Source of the DNA: Candidatus Thorarchaeota archaeon
GTDB taxonomy: Archaea; Asgardarchaeota; Thorarchaeia; Thorarchaeales; Thorarchaeaceae
DNA: 47,403 nucleotides
Direction: 5' to 3'
NCBI GenBank assembly: GCA_030612005.1
Contig: JAUWOU010000011.1
Location: forward strand, 1 to 47,403
In this document: positions 8,367 through 17,488 of the stretch, in pieces
Layout of the letters: each line of letters opens with the position of its first letter
Position numbering within the stretch: position 1 is the stretch's first letter
The notes under the pieces: generated by a model
What the model saw: only the letters and a program-made list of their open reading frames with translations
Databases searched by the model: none
Told to the model about the DNA's origin: nothing
Program-made: the position numbers and the translations under genes

Positions 8367-9677
8367 GTCGGAAGTGTGTTCTTCAAGAGAAATATTCAGT
8401 GTAGCAAGTTCTTCTAAAATCGGATTATAAATCTCAGGAATGATCGGACGATGAACACCGGTGAGGTTGATTCGACCTTCGAGTATCATCCTGCTTGCGA
8501 TGGCAACAGGAAGTGCAACTGTTCTTGACATGGAACTATCTCCATTGGGTATACCATAATCAATCATTGTTGATGTTATCTTCTGTTTCTTGTCAGGATA
8601 TTCAGCAATGAACTCGTGGTGCATAATGAGCATGTCACGCTCTCCAGGTGCATAGTTCATTTTCTCCTCGAAGAGAGTGCATAGCGCATCAAGTCGTGTG
8701 TTTACTTTGGAATCTATCTCTCTTTCATCAAATAATCCGAGCCATTCAAAACGTGAAATAACCATGTTGTTTACATCGATATTACAGAACTTTGCAACTG
8801 CGTCTTTGAGATCACCTTCTCCAGCTGATGTTAGGTCCCTCATTACGTCAGCATAAGTCATACCACTTAGAGACCGCTCTTCAATATCGAGCAGACCTAA
8901 ATCTGCAATCTTATCGAGAGTTTCACACCAACCTGTATTCCTGAAGGTTCCTCTAAGCATTGTTTTGGTTTCTGAAATGTTGTAGATGTCGATGTATGAC
9001 ATACTATCTCGGTTCGGATAACCCTCGAATGTACCCATTCCTGGAACTTCCATAGGTTCACAGTTCTGAAACAAATCAGCTCCTGGAATTTTAACCTCTT
9101 TTCCATCACGTAGAAAGTGTGCATCATTTCTTCCAGCAAGTAATACTCCTCGAGGACTCCAAGAGAGTTTGTATCCATAGGGGTTATTATTCGCATCAGG
9201 TGAAGGAAGACCGCCTGTGAAAGATGTGAAACTAACAATTTTGCCATTGTTGTTATGCACATGGTCGATTATCTGCATAGCACTCATATGATCGATGCCA
9301 GGATCAACTCCACACTCATTCAAGAGTATGACTCCTGCATTCTTTGCTTCATTTTCTAATGCTTTCATCTCGTCTGAAATGTATGATGTGGTACAGAATG
9401 ACTTCTTGTGTTTGATTGCGACTTTAGCAGCCTTGACATGGAATGTGTAAGGAAGTAAAGAACAAACAAGATTAACTTTGGTGGTTAAGTTTTCAAGAAG
9501 CTTATCGTCTGTGGCTATATTGAAAGCAACAGCTTCAGCATTCGCACAGCCTTCTATCAATTTTTCAGCTTTACTTTTGGTCCTACTGGCAACCACTACA
9601 TGGAAGCCATGTTCACTAAGATAATGGATAAACGGACGGGCTACAAGCCCGGCGCCCAAACATAGCACTTTCTTCAT
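8361..9677 (-). CDS. Saccharopine dehydrogenase (glutamate-forming), SDH half of LKR/SDH
   Basis: 438 aa. Converts saccharopine to glutamate and aminoadipate semialdehyde, second step of the saccharopine route of lysine degradation (or the reverse in lysine synthesis). The N-terminal Rossmann motif is LCLGAGLVARPFIHYL. Further landmarks are the segment LLNECGVDPGIDHMSAM, the substrate loop SFTGGLPSPDANNNPYGYKLSWSP and GTFRNTGWCETLDKIADLGL. These match the eukaryotic LYS9/AASS C-terminal half more than the short bacterial LYS1-type enzymes. It starts 13 bases after the LKR stop codon, with GGGAG as ribosome site, so the two are an operon. Confidence 0.9.
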   Translation of the reverse strand: MKKVLCLGAGLVARPFIHYLSEHGFHVVVASRTKSKAEKLIEGCANAEAVAFNIATDDKLLENLTTKVNLVCSLLPYTFHVKAAKVAIKHKKSFCTTSYISDEMKALENEAKNAGVILLNECGVDPGIDHMSAMQIIDHVHNNNGKIVSFTSFTGGLPSPDANNNPYGYKLSWSPRGVLLAGRNDAHFLRDGKEVKIPGADLFQNCEPMEVPGMGTFEGYPNRDSMSYIDIYNISETKTMLRGTFRNTGWCETLDKIADLGLLDIEERSLSGMTYADVMRDLTSAGEGDLKDAVAKFCNIDVNNMVISRFEWLGLFDEREIDSKVNTRLDALCTLFEEKMNYAPGERDMLIMHHEFIAEYPDKKQKITSTMIDYGIPNGDSSMSRTVALPVAIASRMILEGRINLTGVHRPIIPEIYNPILEELATLNISLEEHTSDL

Positions 9678-9690
9678 CGTTAATGTCTCC

Positions 9691-10992
9691 CTATTTCAAG
9701 TATTGATTGAGATATTCGTAATTCTTTGTTAGTTCGCCTCGATATACAATGATAGCATCTTTGATTTCCCTGGGTAAGTCTAATTCTTCGAAAGATGCTT
9801 TGAAATCTGCCTTGGCAAGTGCAGGTACGAAATCGAGTAAGGTTTCGCTAAATGAAGCAGATGCTTCACGTGGAAGTTCACATGGTAGATTATCGACAGC
9901 CATGATTACTGGGCCATCGCCTTTTACACCGAGTTCAGCTCGATCTTCGTTGATGAGATAGACAAATGCTGGGTCAGCAGGAGTTGTACAATCGAGTGTG
10001 AACTCAATGGCACCACCTACATCACAAGATATGTCACCTATTGCACGCAGTTTACGGGATTCTTCTTTCCAGTGTTCACGAATGAACTCCTTTGATATTA
10101 GTCGAGGATATTTCTTCGTCCAGTAAATACAGTTCATAATGACTGTAAGATACTGAACATAATTATGAAACACACCGTTGTAACCTTCCTTTCCTGTTTT
10201 GTAGTAGTCCTGTAGTTCAAACTTGCTTGACGAGTTTCTAGGTTCTACCATATCTTCCTCTTTGAAGACACATTTGTACAACAAGTTACATTTTGGTTCC
10301 AGATTTTGAAGATTTTCTGGTTCAACTACTTCATGGGGTAGCAAATCAAAGAGCTCTTGAGCTCCTTTCGATACATTACCATATCCTGCAAAACCTACGA
10401 TAAATGGTGAAAGTTCTTCAGGAATTCCTTGATCTTGTATTCGTTTTCCAAGGAGCTTGAATTCTTCTTTCACAGCTTCAAGTCCCTTGAGTTCAAGTGT
10501 TGTCCGCATTCCATTGAATGGATTGGGTTGAATACCTTCAACTTCTAAACGATCACCTAGAACGCGAAATGTATCTGATATCCCAGCCATTCCTGCCCAA
10601 TTACCAAAGAAAATCAAGCGCCGCCCCTTATCATCTACTACTCGTTCATAGTCAACTAATGTAGATCCAGTTTCCATTATGTGTCTAAGCATGGGCATAT
10701 TGTATTTCTGACCCTTGATTGTATGACTGAAAAAGAAATAGACCACATCTTTTTCAAAGAAATCCATTGGCATCTCTTTGATACCGAGGACTACTGGGAC
10801 TCCACTTCCCTTCAGTGTGCTGGCTGTTGCACCAACACTTTCGAATTCTTCTTCTTTGAATGCACGTTGATTGCTGGATTCAATTACAAATTCAATGCCA
10901 TGTTTATCGGATAGTAATTTCACATGTTCAGGTATGAGTGCAATTCTCGTTTCAAACGCTTTTTCTTCCTTTCGTAGACCAATGCGATTCAA
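9691..10992 (-). CDS. Lysine-2-oxoglutarate reductase (saccharopine-forming), LKR half of LKR/SDH
   Basis: 433 aa. Condenses lysine with 2-oxoglutarate to saccharopine using NAD(P)H. It belongs to the alanine dehydrogenase-like fold: N-terminal RKEEKAFETRIALIPEHVKLL, the FFSHTIKGQ segment, FFGNWAGMAGI, the Rossmann loop VGFAGYGNVSKGAQEL, and the LKR signature VDNLPCELPREAS near the C terminus. In animals and plants this domain is fused to SDH; here it is a separate gene directly upstream of SDH. The length equals the LKR domain alone. The pair fits lysine catabolism next to the amino-acid fermentation genes downstream. Confidence 0.9.
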   Translation of the reverse strand: MNRIGLRKEEKAFETRIALIPEHVKLLSDKHGIEFVIESSNQRAFKEEEFESVGATASTLKGSGVPVVLGIKEMPMDFFEKDVVYFFFSHTIKGQKYNMPMLRHIMETGSTLVDYERVVDDKGRRLIFFGNWAGMAGISDTFRVLGDRLEVEGIQPNPFNGMRTTLELKGLEAVKEEFKLLGKRIQDQGIPEELSPFIVGFAGYGNVSKGAQELFDLLPHEVVEPENLQNLEPKCNLLYKCVFKEEDMVEPRNSSSKFELQDYYKTGKEGYNGVFHNYVQYLTVIMNCIYWTKKYPRLISKEFIREHWKEESRKLRAIGDISCDVGGAIEFTLDCTTPADPAFVYLINEDRAELGVKGDGPVIMAVDNLPCELPREASASFSETLLDFVPALAKADFKASFEELDLPREIKDAIIVYRGELTKNYEYLNQYLK

Positions 10993-11089
10993 CTAATTTT
11001 CCTCCGATTCCCCAAATAGAAGTGATAGTGTACTGAGAGCGAGGCCAAGACTCCTACGCTTTAACCTTTCCGTTCTGTCGGCCACATAT

Positions 11090-11107
11090 GTATTGATTGT
11101 ATTACAC
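11090..11107. repeat. 9-bp-phased GTAWTAC box pair, site 2
   Basis: GTATTGA at 11090 and GTATTAC at 11099, 9 bp apart, upstream of the small gene at 11153. A variant of the 12-bp palindrome found before iorA (gaacatgtgttc, 11122-11133) lies just downstream. Confidence 0.4.
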
Positions 11108-11152
11108 AACTTGAAATCTCGGAACATGTGTTCTTTGATTGGTGTCTGGATA

Positions 11153-11440
11153 ATGTCTTCGTATCTCTACCTATATGATTGTAAAGAAGCAAGACGTAGT
11201 AACGCACGTCGCGTGGCCTTTACCAAAGAACTCTATGGGTATACTTACTCCTGGAAAACAAAATCAGGAATCAAGGAGAAAAGAAAACCAGGTCTCCTAG
11301 ATGAGTGTATGGGATCTGAAGCTGTTGCAGATTCAGCTATTCTAGTACCAGAAGATTCACGAGTGTTGTTCGAAAGTCTTTTTTTAATATACAAAGATAT
11401 TCTCAGTCTTAGGGTGTATGAGATTGTTAAGGAGATTTAG
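11153..11440 (+). CDS. Small hypothetical protein
   Basis: 95 aa, not identified. The sequence has protein-like features: a strand YLYLYD, a basic stretch CKEARRSNARRVAF, an aromatic segment GYTYSWKTKSG, and a C-terminal ESAILVP-like part (DSAILVPEDSRVLFESLF). I chose ATG 11153 because the upstream part of the frame contains the palindromic operator-like site and 9-bp boxes, and GGTG lies before this ATG. A start at ATG 11126 is also possible. It lies between two sets of palindromes and may belong to the same regulon as iorAB; that is inference. Confidence 0.5.
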   Translation: MSSYLYLYDCKEARRSNARRVAFTKELYGYTYSWKTKSGIKEKRKPGLLDECMGSEAVADSAILVPEDSRVLFESLFLIYKDILSLRVYEIVKEI

Positions 11441-11875
11441 TAAAAGTATCACCCAAAAGAATTGGAACACGTGTTCTAGTTACTATTATCCCAACATGAA
11501 TGCAAATATGCTCCTGGTACTATCTGGATAACACCCCTTCATTTCCACTGCAAAAAAGTAAAAATGTAGTAATTTCGAGCGATCTATAATGTATGATAAA
11601 AATGGAGATAAATACTAGCTACTAAAACAGCTATTTATACTTACCGCTATCGATTCTAATAGACGGTTTATTGATATTCTCTAGTGGAAACAAAGGGGTC
11701 TGATGGGTCTTGGAACACGTGTTCTAGTAGTTTGAGAGGGTAATACATGTAATACTTTTGTGACAGAAGTTGGAACACGTGTTCGAAGTAGTAATCTCAC
11801 TCATTTTCATTACCGCAAGACTGATACACCATCTATAATGCTCCTCGGCTACGCTAGAACAAGGAGGATCTGTGA
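11441..11875 (+). promoter_or_regulatory. iorA upstream region with three identical 12-bp palindromes
   Basis: No gene is seen in this 435-base spacer. The perfect palindrome GAACACGTGTTC occurs at 11465-11476, 11713-11724 and 11773-11784, each preceded by TTG or TG. The last two are 60 bases apart, and a pair of GTAATAC boxes (11740, 11749) lies between them. A one-mismatch relative is at 11122-11133. AAGGAGG at 11860-11866 is the ribosome site for iorA. This arrangement suggests operators for a dimeric regulator controlling iorAB. Confidence 0.6.
11740..11757. repeat. 9-bp-phased GTAWTAC box pair, site 3
   Basis: GTAATAC at 11740 and again at 11749, two perfect boxes 9 bp apart, between the second and third 12-bp palindromes upstream of iorA. 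Confidence 0.5.
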
Positions 11876-13768
11876 TTGGCTAAACCTCTAGAATTACTTG
11901 AAGACACTCCAGGAAAGAAAGTACTCTTGCTCGCAAACGAAGCTATTGCTCGAGGAGTACTAGAGGCTGGAGTCAGGTTGGTTGCACTCTATCCTGGCAC
12001 ACCTAGTAGTGAAATCGGGAACAATCTTACATTCATGGCGCCAAAGATTCCAAATTTCTACTTTGAATTCAGTACAAATGAAAAGGTTTCACTCGAAGTA
12101 GCTGGTGCTGCAGCAGTCGCCGGTGTTCGATCAATGATGGTCTGTAAAGGGCCGGGTCTCAATGTTGCTGCGGATCCATTCTTCTCTCTTGCATATGTTG
12201 GAGTTCGTGCAGGAATGGTCATTGTTGTTGCAGATGATCCCAGTATGTGGAGCTCACAAAATGAGAACGACAGTAGATACTATGCACTGATGGGTAATAT
12301 GCCTATGATGGAACCTAGCGATCCTATAGAAGCTAAGTCAATGTTGCTTGAGGCATATGATTTCTCAGAGCAATTCGAGTTACCAGTTCTATTCAGAACG
12401 ACAACACGAGTTAATCATACTAGAGCACCTATTGAATTTGGACCAATACCAACTCTTCCCGATAAGGTAGTATTTGAAAAAGATCCTTTCAGATTTGTTC
12501 CAATACCAGCCGTGGCCCGAGTTCAACATCCATGGTTACTTGATCAGATTGAGAAAGCCCGTGAGGTTTCAGAAACCAGTCCATTGAACTTCACCGAGGG
12601 TGAAGGAGACCTAGGAATCATAACTAGCGGAGTATCGTACAATTATGTGAAAGAATCTCTTCTAGAGATGAACCTCTCAGCAGAGATTTTGAAACTAGGA
12701 ATCACACATCCAATCCCAGAGAAGAAAATAATCGAGTTTATGAAACACCATAAGAGAGTCGTGATAGTTGAAGAACTTGAACCGTTTCTTGAAACACACA
12801 CTAGACGCCTAGCTCAACTGGAAAAAATCACAGTGGAAATCCTAGGTAAGGAGCAGGGACTCTTCTCTCGTTGTGGTGAATACAGCCCACGAATCGTTAC
12901 AGAAGCATTATGCAAGGTTCAAGATTGTAATACACCTATTAACTGGGAAGATATCGATAAGAGATCTGATACAGTACTAGACTTACCACCAAGACCTCCT
13001 CTATTATGCGCGGGTTGTCCACATCGTGCATCATACTATGCCATTCGTGCAGCGACACGCGGGAAAGCTATCTATCCAACAGATATTGGATGTTATACTC
13101 TAAGTATAGCTCCACCTCTTGAAACTGCAGACATTCTCTTTGATATGGGTTCTTCAATAACTACAGCTTGTGGACTCGCAGAAGTTACTGATCAAGATGT
13201 TGTTGCTTCAATCGGTGATGGTACCTTTTTCGCATCCGGACTTCCAGGTATAGTCAATGCAGTCTATAATCAACATCGAATCTGTTTGGTAATACTGGAT
13301 AATCGAACAACAGCAATGACAGGTCATCAACCTCATCCTGGAACTGGAATTACAGGAATGCGCAAAGAAGTTCCACCACTCGATATTGAAGAGGTATGCA
13401 AGGGTCTCGGCGTCAAATATGTCAAGACAATAAATCCTTTCGAATCAATGGCAGGTCTTGTTGGTGAAGTAAGAGAGATGGTCAAATGGGCAAGGGAGAA
13501 TCATAGTCCTGCAGTATTGGTTTCTAAGGAAGCATGTGCCCTGCTAACAGCAGCTGACCGCCGACGTGCAGGTGAAACACCACCAAAATATTACGTTGAC
13601 GAGGAAGAATGTACTGCTTGCAAACGTTGTCTCAATCGACTATCTTGTCCAGCTATGTACATGGATCCAGAAACAGAGAAAGCTGTAATTGATAAAGCAC
13701 AATGTAATCTCTGCGGAACTTGTGTTTCTGTTTGTCCACAGGGAGCAATTAAGAGGGAGGCTGAATAG
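11876..13768 (+). CDS. iorA: Indolepyruvate:ferredoxin oxidoreductase, alpha subunit
   Basis: 630 aa. With IorB it oxidatively decarboxylates aryl pyruvates from aromatic amino acids to aryl-acetyl-CoA, reducing ferredoxin in the cytoplasm. Visible parts are the N-terminal pyruvate-oxidoreductase domain (LYPGTPSSEIGNNL), the central LCAGCPHRASYYAI, the thiamine-diphosphate site (SIGDGTFFASGLPG, ILDNRTTAMTGHQPHPG), and a C-terminal ferredoxin domain with two cysteine clusters (CTACKRC..., CNLCGTCVSVCP) for 4Fe-4S centres. It starts at TTG 11876, 9 bases after AGGAGG; the nearby GTG is out of frame. iorB follows with no gap. Confidence 0.96.
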   Translation: MAKPLELLEDTPGKKVLLLANEAIARGVLEAGVRLVALYPGTPSSEIGNNLTFMAPKIPNFYFEFSTNEKVSLEVAGAAAVAGVRSMMVCKGPGLNVAADPFFSLAYVGVRAGMVIVVADDPSMWSSQNENDSRYYALMGNMPMMEPSDPIEAKSMLLEAYDFSEQFELPVLFRTTTRVNHTRAPIEFGPIPTLPDKVVFEKDPFRFVPIPAVARVQHPWLLDQIEKAREVSETSPLNFTEGEGDLGIITSGVSYNYVKESLLEMNLSAEILKLGITHPIPEKKIIEFMKHHKRVVIVEELEPFLETHTRRLAQLEKITVEILGKEQGLFSRCGEYSPRIVTEALCKVQDCNTPINWEDIDKRSDTVLDLPPRPPLLCAGCPHRASYYAIRAATRGKAIYPTDIGCYTLSIAPPLETADILFDMGSSITTACGLAEVTDQDVVASIGDGTFFASGLPGIVNAVYNQHRICLVILDNRTTAMTGHQPHPGTGITGMRKEVPPLDIEEVCKGLGVKYVKTINPFESMAGLVGEVREMVKWARENHSPAVLVSKEACALLTAADRRRAGETPPKYYVDEEECTACKRCLNRLSCPAMYMDPETEKAVIDKAQCNLCGTCVSVCPQGAIKREAE

Positions 13769-14383
13769 ATGTCTAGTAATACTAGTAATACAGTAAACAT
13801 TGCTATATCAGGAGTAGGTGGACAGGGAGTTCTTACACTTGCTGAGCTTCTCGCTAAGGCCGCCTTGAATGAAGGACTGAATGTGAGAGTTGGAGAAATT
13901 CATGGAATGGCCCAGAGAGGTGGTCATGTAGTCTGCACGGTTAGAATTGGTGACGATGCAAAAGGACCAATCATCGATGCTGGTGCAGCAGATCTTCTTG
14001 TAGGCTTTGAACCTGTTGAAACATTAAGAGAAATTCATCTTATCAAGAAGGGTGGTTATGTACTAATGAGCTCAAATGTTCAATATCCTGTTGCTGTGTC
14101 TATGGGAAAAGCTGAGTATCCAGATCATAAGGAGATTTTGGCATCCATCAAGAAATTCACAGACAAAATCATTGAGATAAACGCACAAGAAATTGCAATA
14201 GAAGCAGGAAGTCCACGAGCTCTGAACATGGTGATGTTTGGTGGAATAATTGGAACCGACCTTGTACCAATTAGTAAGGATTCAGCAATGCAAGCTATCC
14301 GTGAAGCTTTTCCGAAAAAGTTTGAGAAAACTAATACCACAGCTGCTGAAATTGGATTAGAAAGAGTGAGAAATAGTATATAA
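13769..14383 (+). CDS. iorB: Indolepyruvate:ferredoxin oxidoreductase, beta subunit
   Basis: 204 aa, the gamma-domain partner of IorA. Recognised by ISGVGGQGVLTLAELLAKAAL, GEIHGMAQRGGHVVCTVRIG and ADLLVGFEPVETLR. The ATG directly follows the iorA stop, so the two form one operon. The first codons encode SNTSNT and contain a 9-bp-phased pair of GTAATAC boxes (13776, 13785). It is convergent with hypF. Confidence 0.96.
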   Translation: MSSNTSNTVNIAISGVGGQGVLTLAELLAKAALNEGLNVRVGEIHGMAQRGGHVVCTVRIGDDAKGPIIDAGAADLLVGFEPVETLREIHLIKKGGYVLMSSNVQYPVAVSMGKAEYPDHKEILASIKKFTDKIIEINAQEIAIEAGSPRALNMVMFGGIIGTDLVPISKDSAMQAIREAFPKKFEKTNTTAAEIGLERVRNSI

Positions 14384-14406
14384 TAATCGTATTATTTGTA
14401 TTACTA
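14380..14406. repeat. 9-bp-phased GTAWTAC boxes between iorB and hypF, site 5
   Basis: ATAATAA (14380), GTATTAT (14389) and GTATTAC (14398) in 9-bp register, in the 23-base spacer between the convergent iorB and hypF stops. Confidence 0.45.
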
Positions 14407-16764
14407 CTATTCCTCAGTTAGTCTTGCCAAAGCTGTTGCAACTTGACCAACTGAGATTCCACCATCACCAGGTGGAACTAACGAATGAAGAATGGGCATG
14501 AGTTTGTGCTTTCGAACTTGATCAGCAACAGCTTTTGTAATAATCCGATTGACTGCTACTCCTCCTGAAAATCCAACGTGAAGTATCCCTTCGTCTTGAG
14601 CAACTTCACATGCAATCTCTGCCAAACTTTGACCGATTGACCATTGAGCAGCATATGCTAACTCTGAGCGACTCATTCCCTTATCTCTAAGTTCTATTAT
14701 CTGTAATAGTAACTGAGTTGTATCTAAAATAGTACCATAATCAGATTTGACGAACTCAGTCTTGAGTTGGAAATCAGATTTCCGAGCTACTGCTTCCAGT
14801 TTCATTGGACATTCACCATCATACGAATTTTGAGTGCAGATTCCCAATGCGACTGCAATAGCGTCAAGAACTCTACCAGTACTTGAACTCTTTACAGTAT
14901 TTATTTTTCTTTCACTCGCTCTCACAAGAATCTCTAACATGTCCATTGTAACTTTCTGACCTGATGATACTTCAGCAGAGCCTAGGATTTGGAGAACCTT
15001 TTCATTCCCTATCTCATTACCCACTATTCCAAGGAAAGCTCTTGACGAGTAAACAGCAGATAGATCACCACCAGTATAATCCTGTATCATCAATCCACCC
15101 TTGCGCTCATAGTTTTTGAAGCCTCCAACAAGAATCTCACCACCCCAAGCGTTCCCATCCTCCCCGTGTCCATATCCATCTGCTGTAATACAAACAATAC
15201 GATTGTCAATTGGTATCAAACTATCTACCATCAGAGACGATAGATGCGCATGATGATGATGCACACGAAAGAGGGGAATATCACTTTCAGAAGATATTCG
15301 TTCTGCCAAATTAGTGCTCAGAAATTCGGGATGTGAATCACAAGCAACTCCATCAATTTTTGAAATACCCAAGAGATGTTTCATATGATCGATAGCTTGT
15401 GTTAGAAATTCAATATTCTCTACTTGATCAGTATCGCCTATGTACTGAGTCATGTACACTCGACCAGATTTTGATAGGGCTCCTGTTACTTTCTCTTCTG
15501 GACCTACACCCAACACTTTGATTGATTTCCATGGTCCATTGAATACAAGTGGTTCTGGAACATATCCTCTTGCGCGTCTAATGAAGACTGGATTTTCCTT
15601 ATCTGTAAGTTTCACAACAGAATCATCTGCACGTTGGTGAATCTTTCTATTGTGAACCAAGAAATAATCAACAGTATTACCCAGTTCTTTCATGATAGTT
15701 CCTGGATCAATATACATAGGTATTCCAGTTGGATTGGCACTCGTCATTACTAATGCAGGTCCATTAGAATACTTGAAGAGAAGATGATGCATTGGTGAGT
15801 AGGGTAACATAACACCTATACTATCGAGACCTGGGGCAATCAAATCAAGAACAGAGTCTTGTATTAATGGTAATACATTAGAATCAAGGGTTTTTCTAGG
15901 TGCTAATACAATAGGTCTACGCCAGGATGTGAGTATCCGTTCTTCGAGCTGGTTGATGTCAACAAGATTCTTGATCACATCCAAATCTCTCACCATTAGC
16001 GCAAAGGGCCGCTGAAATCTATTCTTTCTCTTCCGTAGCATTTCTATGGGTTTTGAATCACTTGTCTTGGTGGCAATGTGCGTTCCGCCAATTCCTTGAA
16101 GAGCAACAACAGCGCCGTTATCAATTAAGCCAGCAATGACTTCTATCGGATTATCATCTGAGACCTTTTTTCCATTCTTGCCCACAACACGATATTTTGG
16201 ACCACACATATCACATGCTGTGGTCTGTGCATGATAGCGTCTATCCATTGGATCTGTATAACCTGTATTACAAGTAACACATAATGGAAAATCATCCATT
16301 GTAGTATTAGGCCTATCATATGGAAGATCCGTTATGGTAGAGTATCTTGGTCCACAGGCGGCACATGATGTGAATCCATAATGGAACCATCCAGATTTGG
16401 GATTGAACAAGTCTGTTACACAATCATTACATATTGCGATATCCGGGGGCAAAACTGGAATTGCATCATCATTACGTACGGTAGATGACTTATGGATCAG
16501 AAAATCCGAAAAGGTACCTTCTGCAGGCGCCCATTCGATATCAAGTGTATCTATCCGTGATATTGAAGGCAAATCGTTCTTGACACTATTGATTAGTTCT
16601 TGGATTTGTTTTTCTGTACCTTCAACTACTATCTCAACACCTGCATCTCCAAGATTGAGTACATATCCAACTAATGATAGAAGCTTGGCAACGCGATAGA
16701 CAAAAGGTCTGAATCCAACTCCTTGGACAATCCCAGTCACATGGATTACCGCTTTTCTCTTCAC
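14407..16764 (-). CDS. hypF: Carbamoyltransferase HypF, [NiFe]-hydrogenase maturation
   Basis: 785 aa. Makes the thiocarboxamide on HypE that becomes the cyanide ligand of [NiFe] hydrogenases. Domains in order: acylphosphatase (HVTGIVQGVGFRPFVYR, about 1-95); zinc fingers (CNDC, CAACGPRY, CVTC, CDMCGPKY, about 105-185); YrdC-like domain (VVALQGIGGTHIATK onward); Kae1-like C-terminal domain with VHHHHAHLSSLM, DGYGHGEDGNAWGGE and GFSGGVAVNR. Length is usual. No other hyp gene is adjacent; a hydrogenase protease gene lies 30 kb away. Two coding positions carry 9-bp-phased box pairs (15185/15194 and 15861/15870). Confidence 0.96.
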   Translation of the reverse strand: MKRKAVIHVTGIVQGVGFRPFVYRVAKLLSLVGYVLNLGDAGVEIVVEGTEKQIQELINSVKNDLPSISRIDTLDIEWAPAEGTFSDFLIHKSSTVRNDDAIPVLPPDIAICNDCVTDLFNPKSGWFHYGFTSCAACGPRYSTITDLPYDRPNTTMDDFPLCVTCNTGYTDPMDRRYHAQTTACDMCGPKYRVVGKNGKKVSDDNPIEVIAGLIDNGAVVALQGIGGTHIATKTSDSKPIEMLRKRKNRFQRPFALMVRDLDVIKNLVDINQLEERILTSWRRPIVLAPRKTLDSNVLPLIQDSVLDLIAPGLDSIGVMLPYSPMHHLLFKYSNGPALVMTSANPTGIPMYIDPGTIMKELGNTVDYFLVHNRKIHQRADDSVVKLTDKENPVFIRRARGYVPEPLVFNGPWKSIKVLGVGPEEKVTGALSKSGRVYMTQYIGDTDQVENIEFLTQAIDHMKHLLGISKIDGVACDSHPEFLSTNLAERISSESDIPLFRVHHHHAHLSSLMVDSLIPIDNRIVCITADGYGHGEDGNAWGGEILVGGFKNYERKGGLMIQDYTGGDLSAVYSSRAFLGIVGNEIGNEKVLQILGSAEVSSGQKVTMDMLEILVRASERKINTVKSSSTGRVLDAIAVALGICTQNSYDGECPMKLEAVARKSDFQLKTEFVKSDYGTILDTTQLLLQIIELRDKGMSRSELAYAAQWSIGQSLAEIACEVAQDEGILHVGFSGGVAVNRIITKAVADQVRKHKLMPILHSLVPPGDGGISVGQVATALARLTEE

Positions 16765-16872
16765 AATCTTGGGCTCCTCTAAATGTTGGGAATTGTTATG
16801 TTAATATTAATCCAGTGAAGTGGCAATTATATGTCCTCTTAAGGACAGGTAAGAGATAATCATTGAACAGTC

Positions 16873-17286
16873 TTGACAAACAGTACACATACCAAATCAA
16901 TAGTCCGAGAACCGGAAGCAACTGCATCAGTTTTAGATTCAATTCCTGACTGTTTGAAAGATACACTCCTTAAATCATCAACACCTGAGGGAAAGGGAAG
17001 AAAATCTGTTTTGATATCTAGTAACAATCTTGCTAATCGTTTCATCCTATCAAGATGGGGGATTCGTCCATCACAGAGGAGACGATACAAGAATCTCTTT
17101 GCATCTATTCGGAAGCACTGCCGAGTACTGTTTAACCATTATCTTCTAAGAGGAAGAATAGAATGGATCAATATTTCTGGGAAGCATCTCTTTGGTGTTT
17201 ACAAATTTGATGAAGTCCGTGGGAACCTTATCTTAGGGTTTGTAGTAATGACCCCTGAATCAGAATGGACTCTATCAAATCGTTAA
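16873..17286 (+). CDS. Hypothetical protein
   Basis: 137 aa, not recognised. The N-terminal 40 residues are polar and probably disordered. The rest is basic and amphipathic (FILSRWGIRPSQRRRYKNLFASIRKHCRVLFNHYLL) followed by strands (IEWINISGKHLFGVYKF, LILGFVVMTPESEW), which reads like a small folded nucleic-acid-binding or ribosome-associated protein. The TTG start is uncertain, with no strong ribosome site. It is divergent from hypF. Confidence 0.45.
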   Translation: MTNSTHTKSIVREPEATASVLDSIPDCLKDTLLKSSTPEGKGRKSVLISSNNLANRFILSRWGIRPSQRRRYKNLFASIRKHCRVLFNHYLLRGRIEWINISGKHLFGVYKFDEVRGNLILGFVVMTPESEWTLSNR

Positions 17287-17307
17287 TTTTTTTCATTATA
17301 CTCAATT

Positions 17308-17325
17308 GTAATACAGGTATCATAA
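17308..17325. repeat. 9-bp-phased GTAWTAC box pair, site 8
   Basis: GTAATAC at 17308 and GTATCAT at 17317 in the 200-base spacer before the gene at 17489. The remainder of this spacer shows no further structure. Confidence 0.4.
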
Positions 17326-17488
17326 TAGAACATAAGACGATACTTATTACTATATGAACTCCGTATACAAAACTGTATCCGCACAGGAAGACAGAACGAA
17401 GCAAGAATCAAACCCCCCTCTAAGCCTTCTAAAGGGTATTTTAAGGCAATTCTGAGAATTGTGCGTATAATTCAATGGAGACCATACT

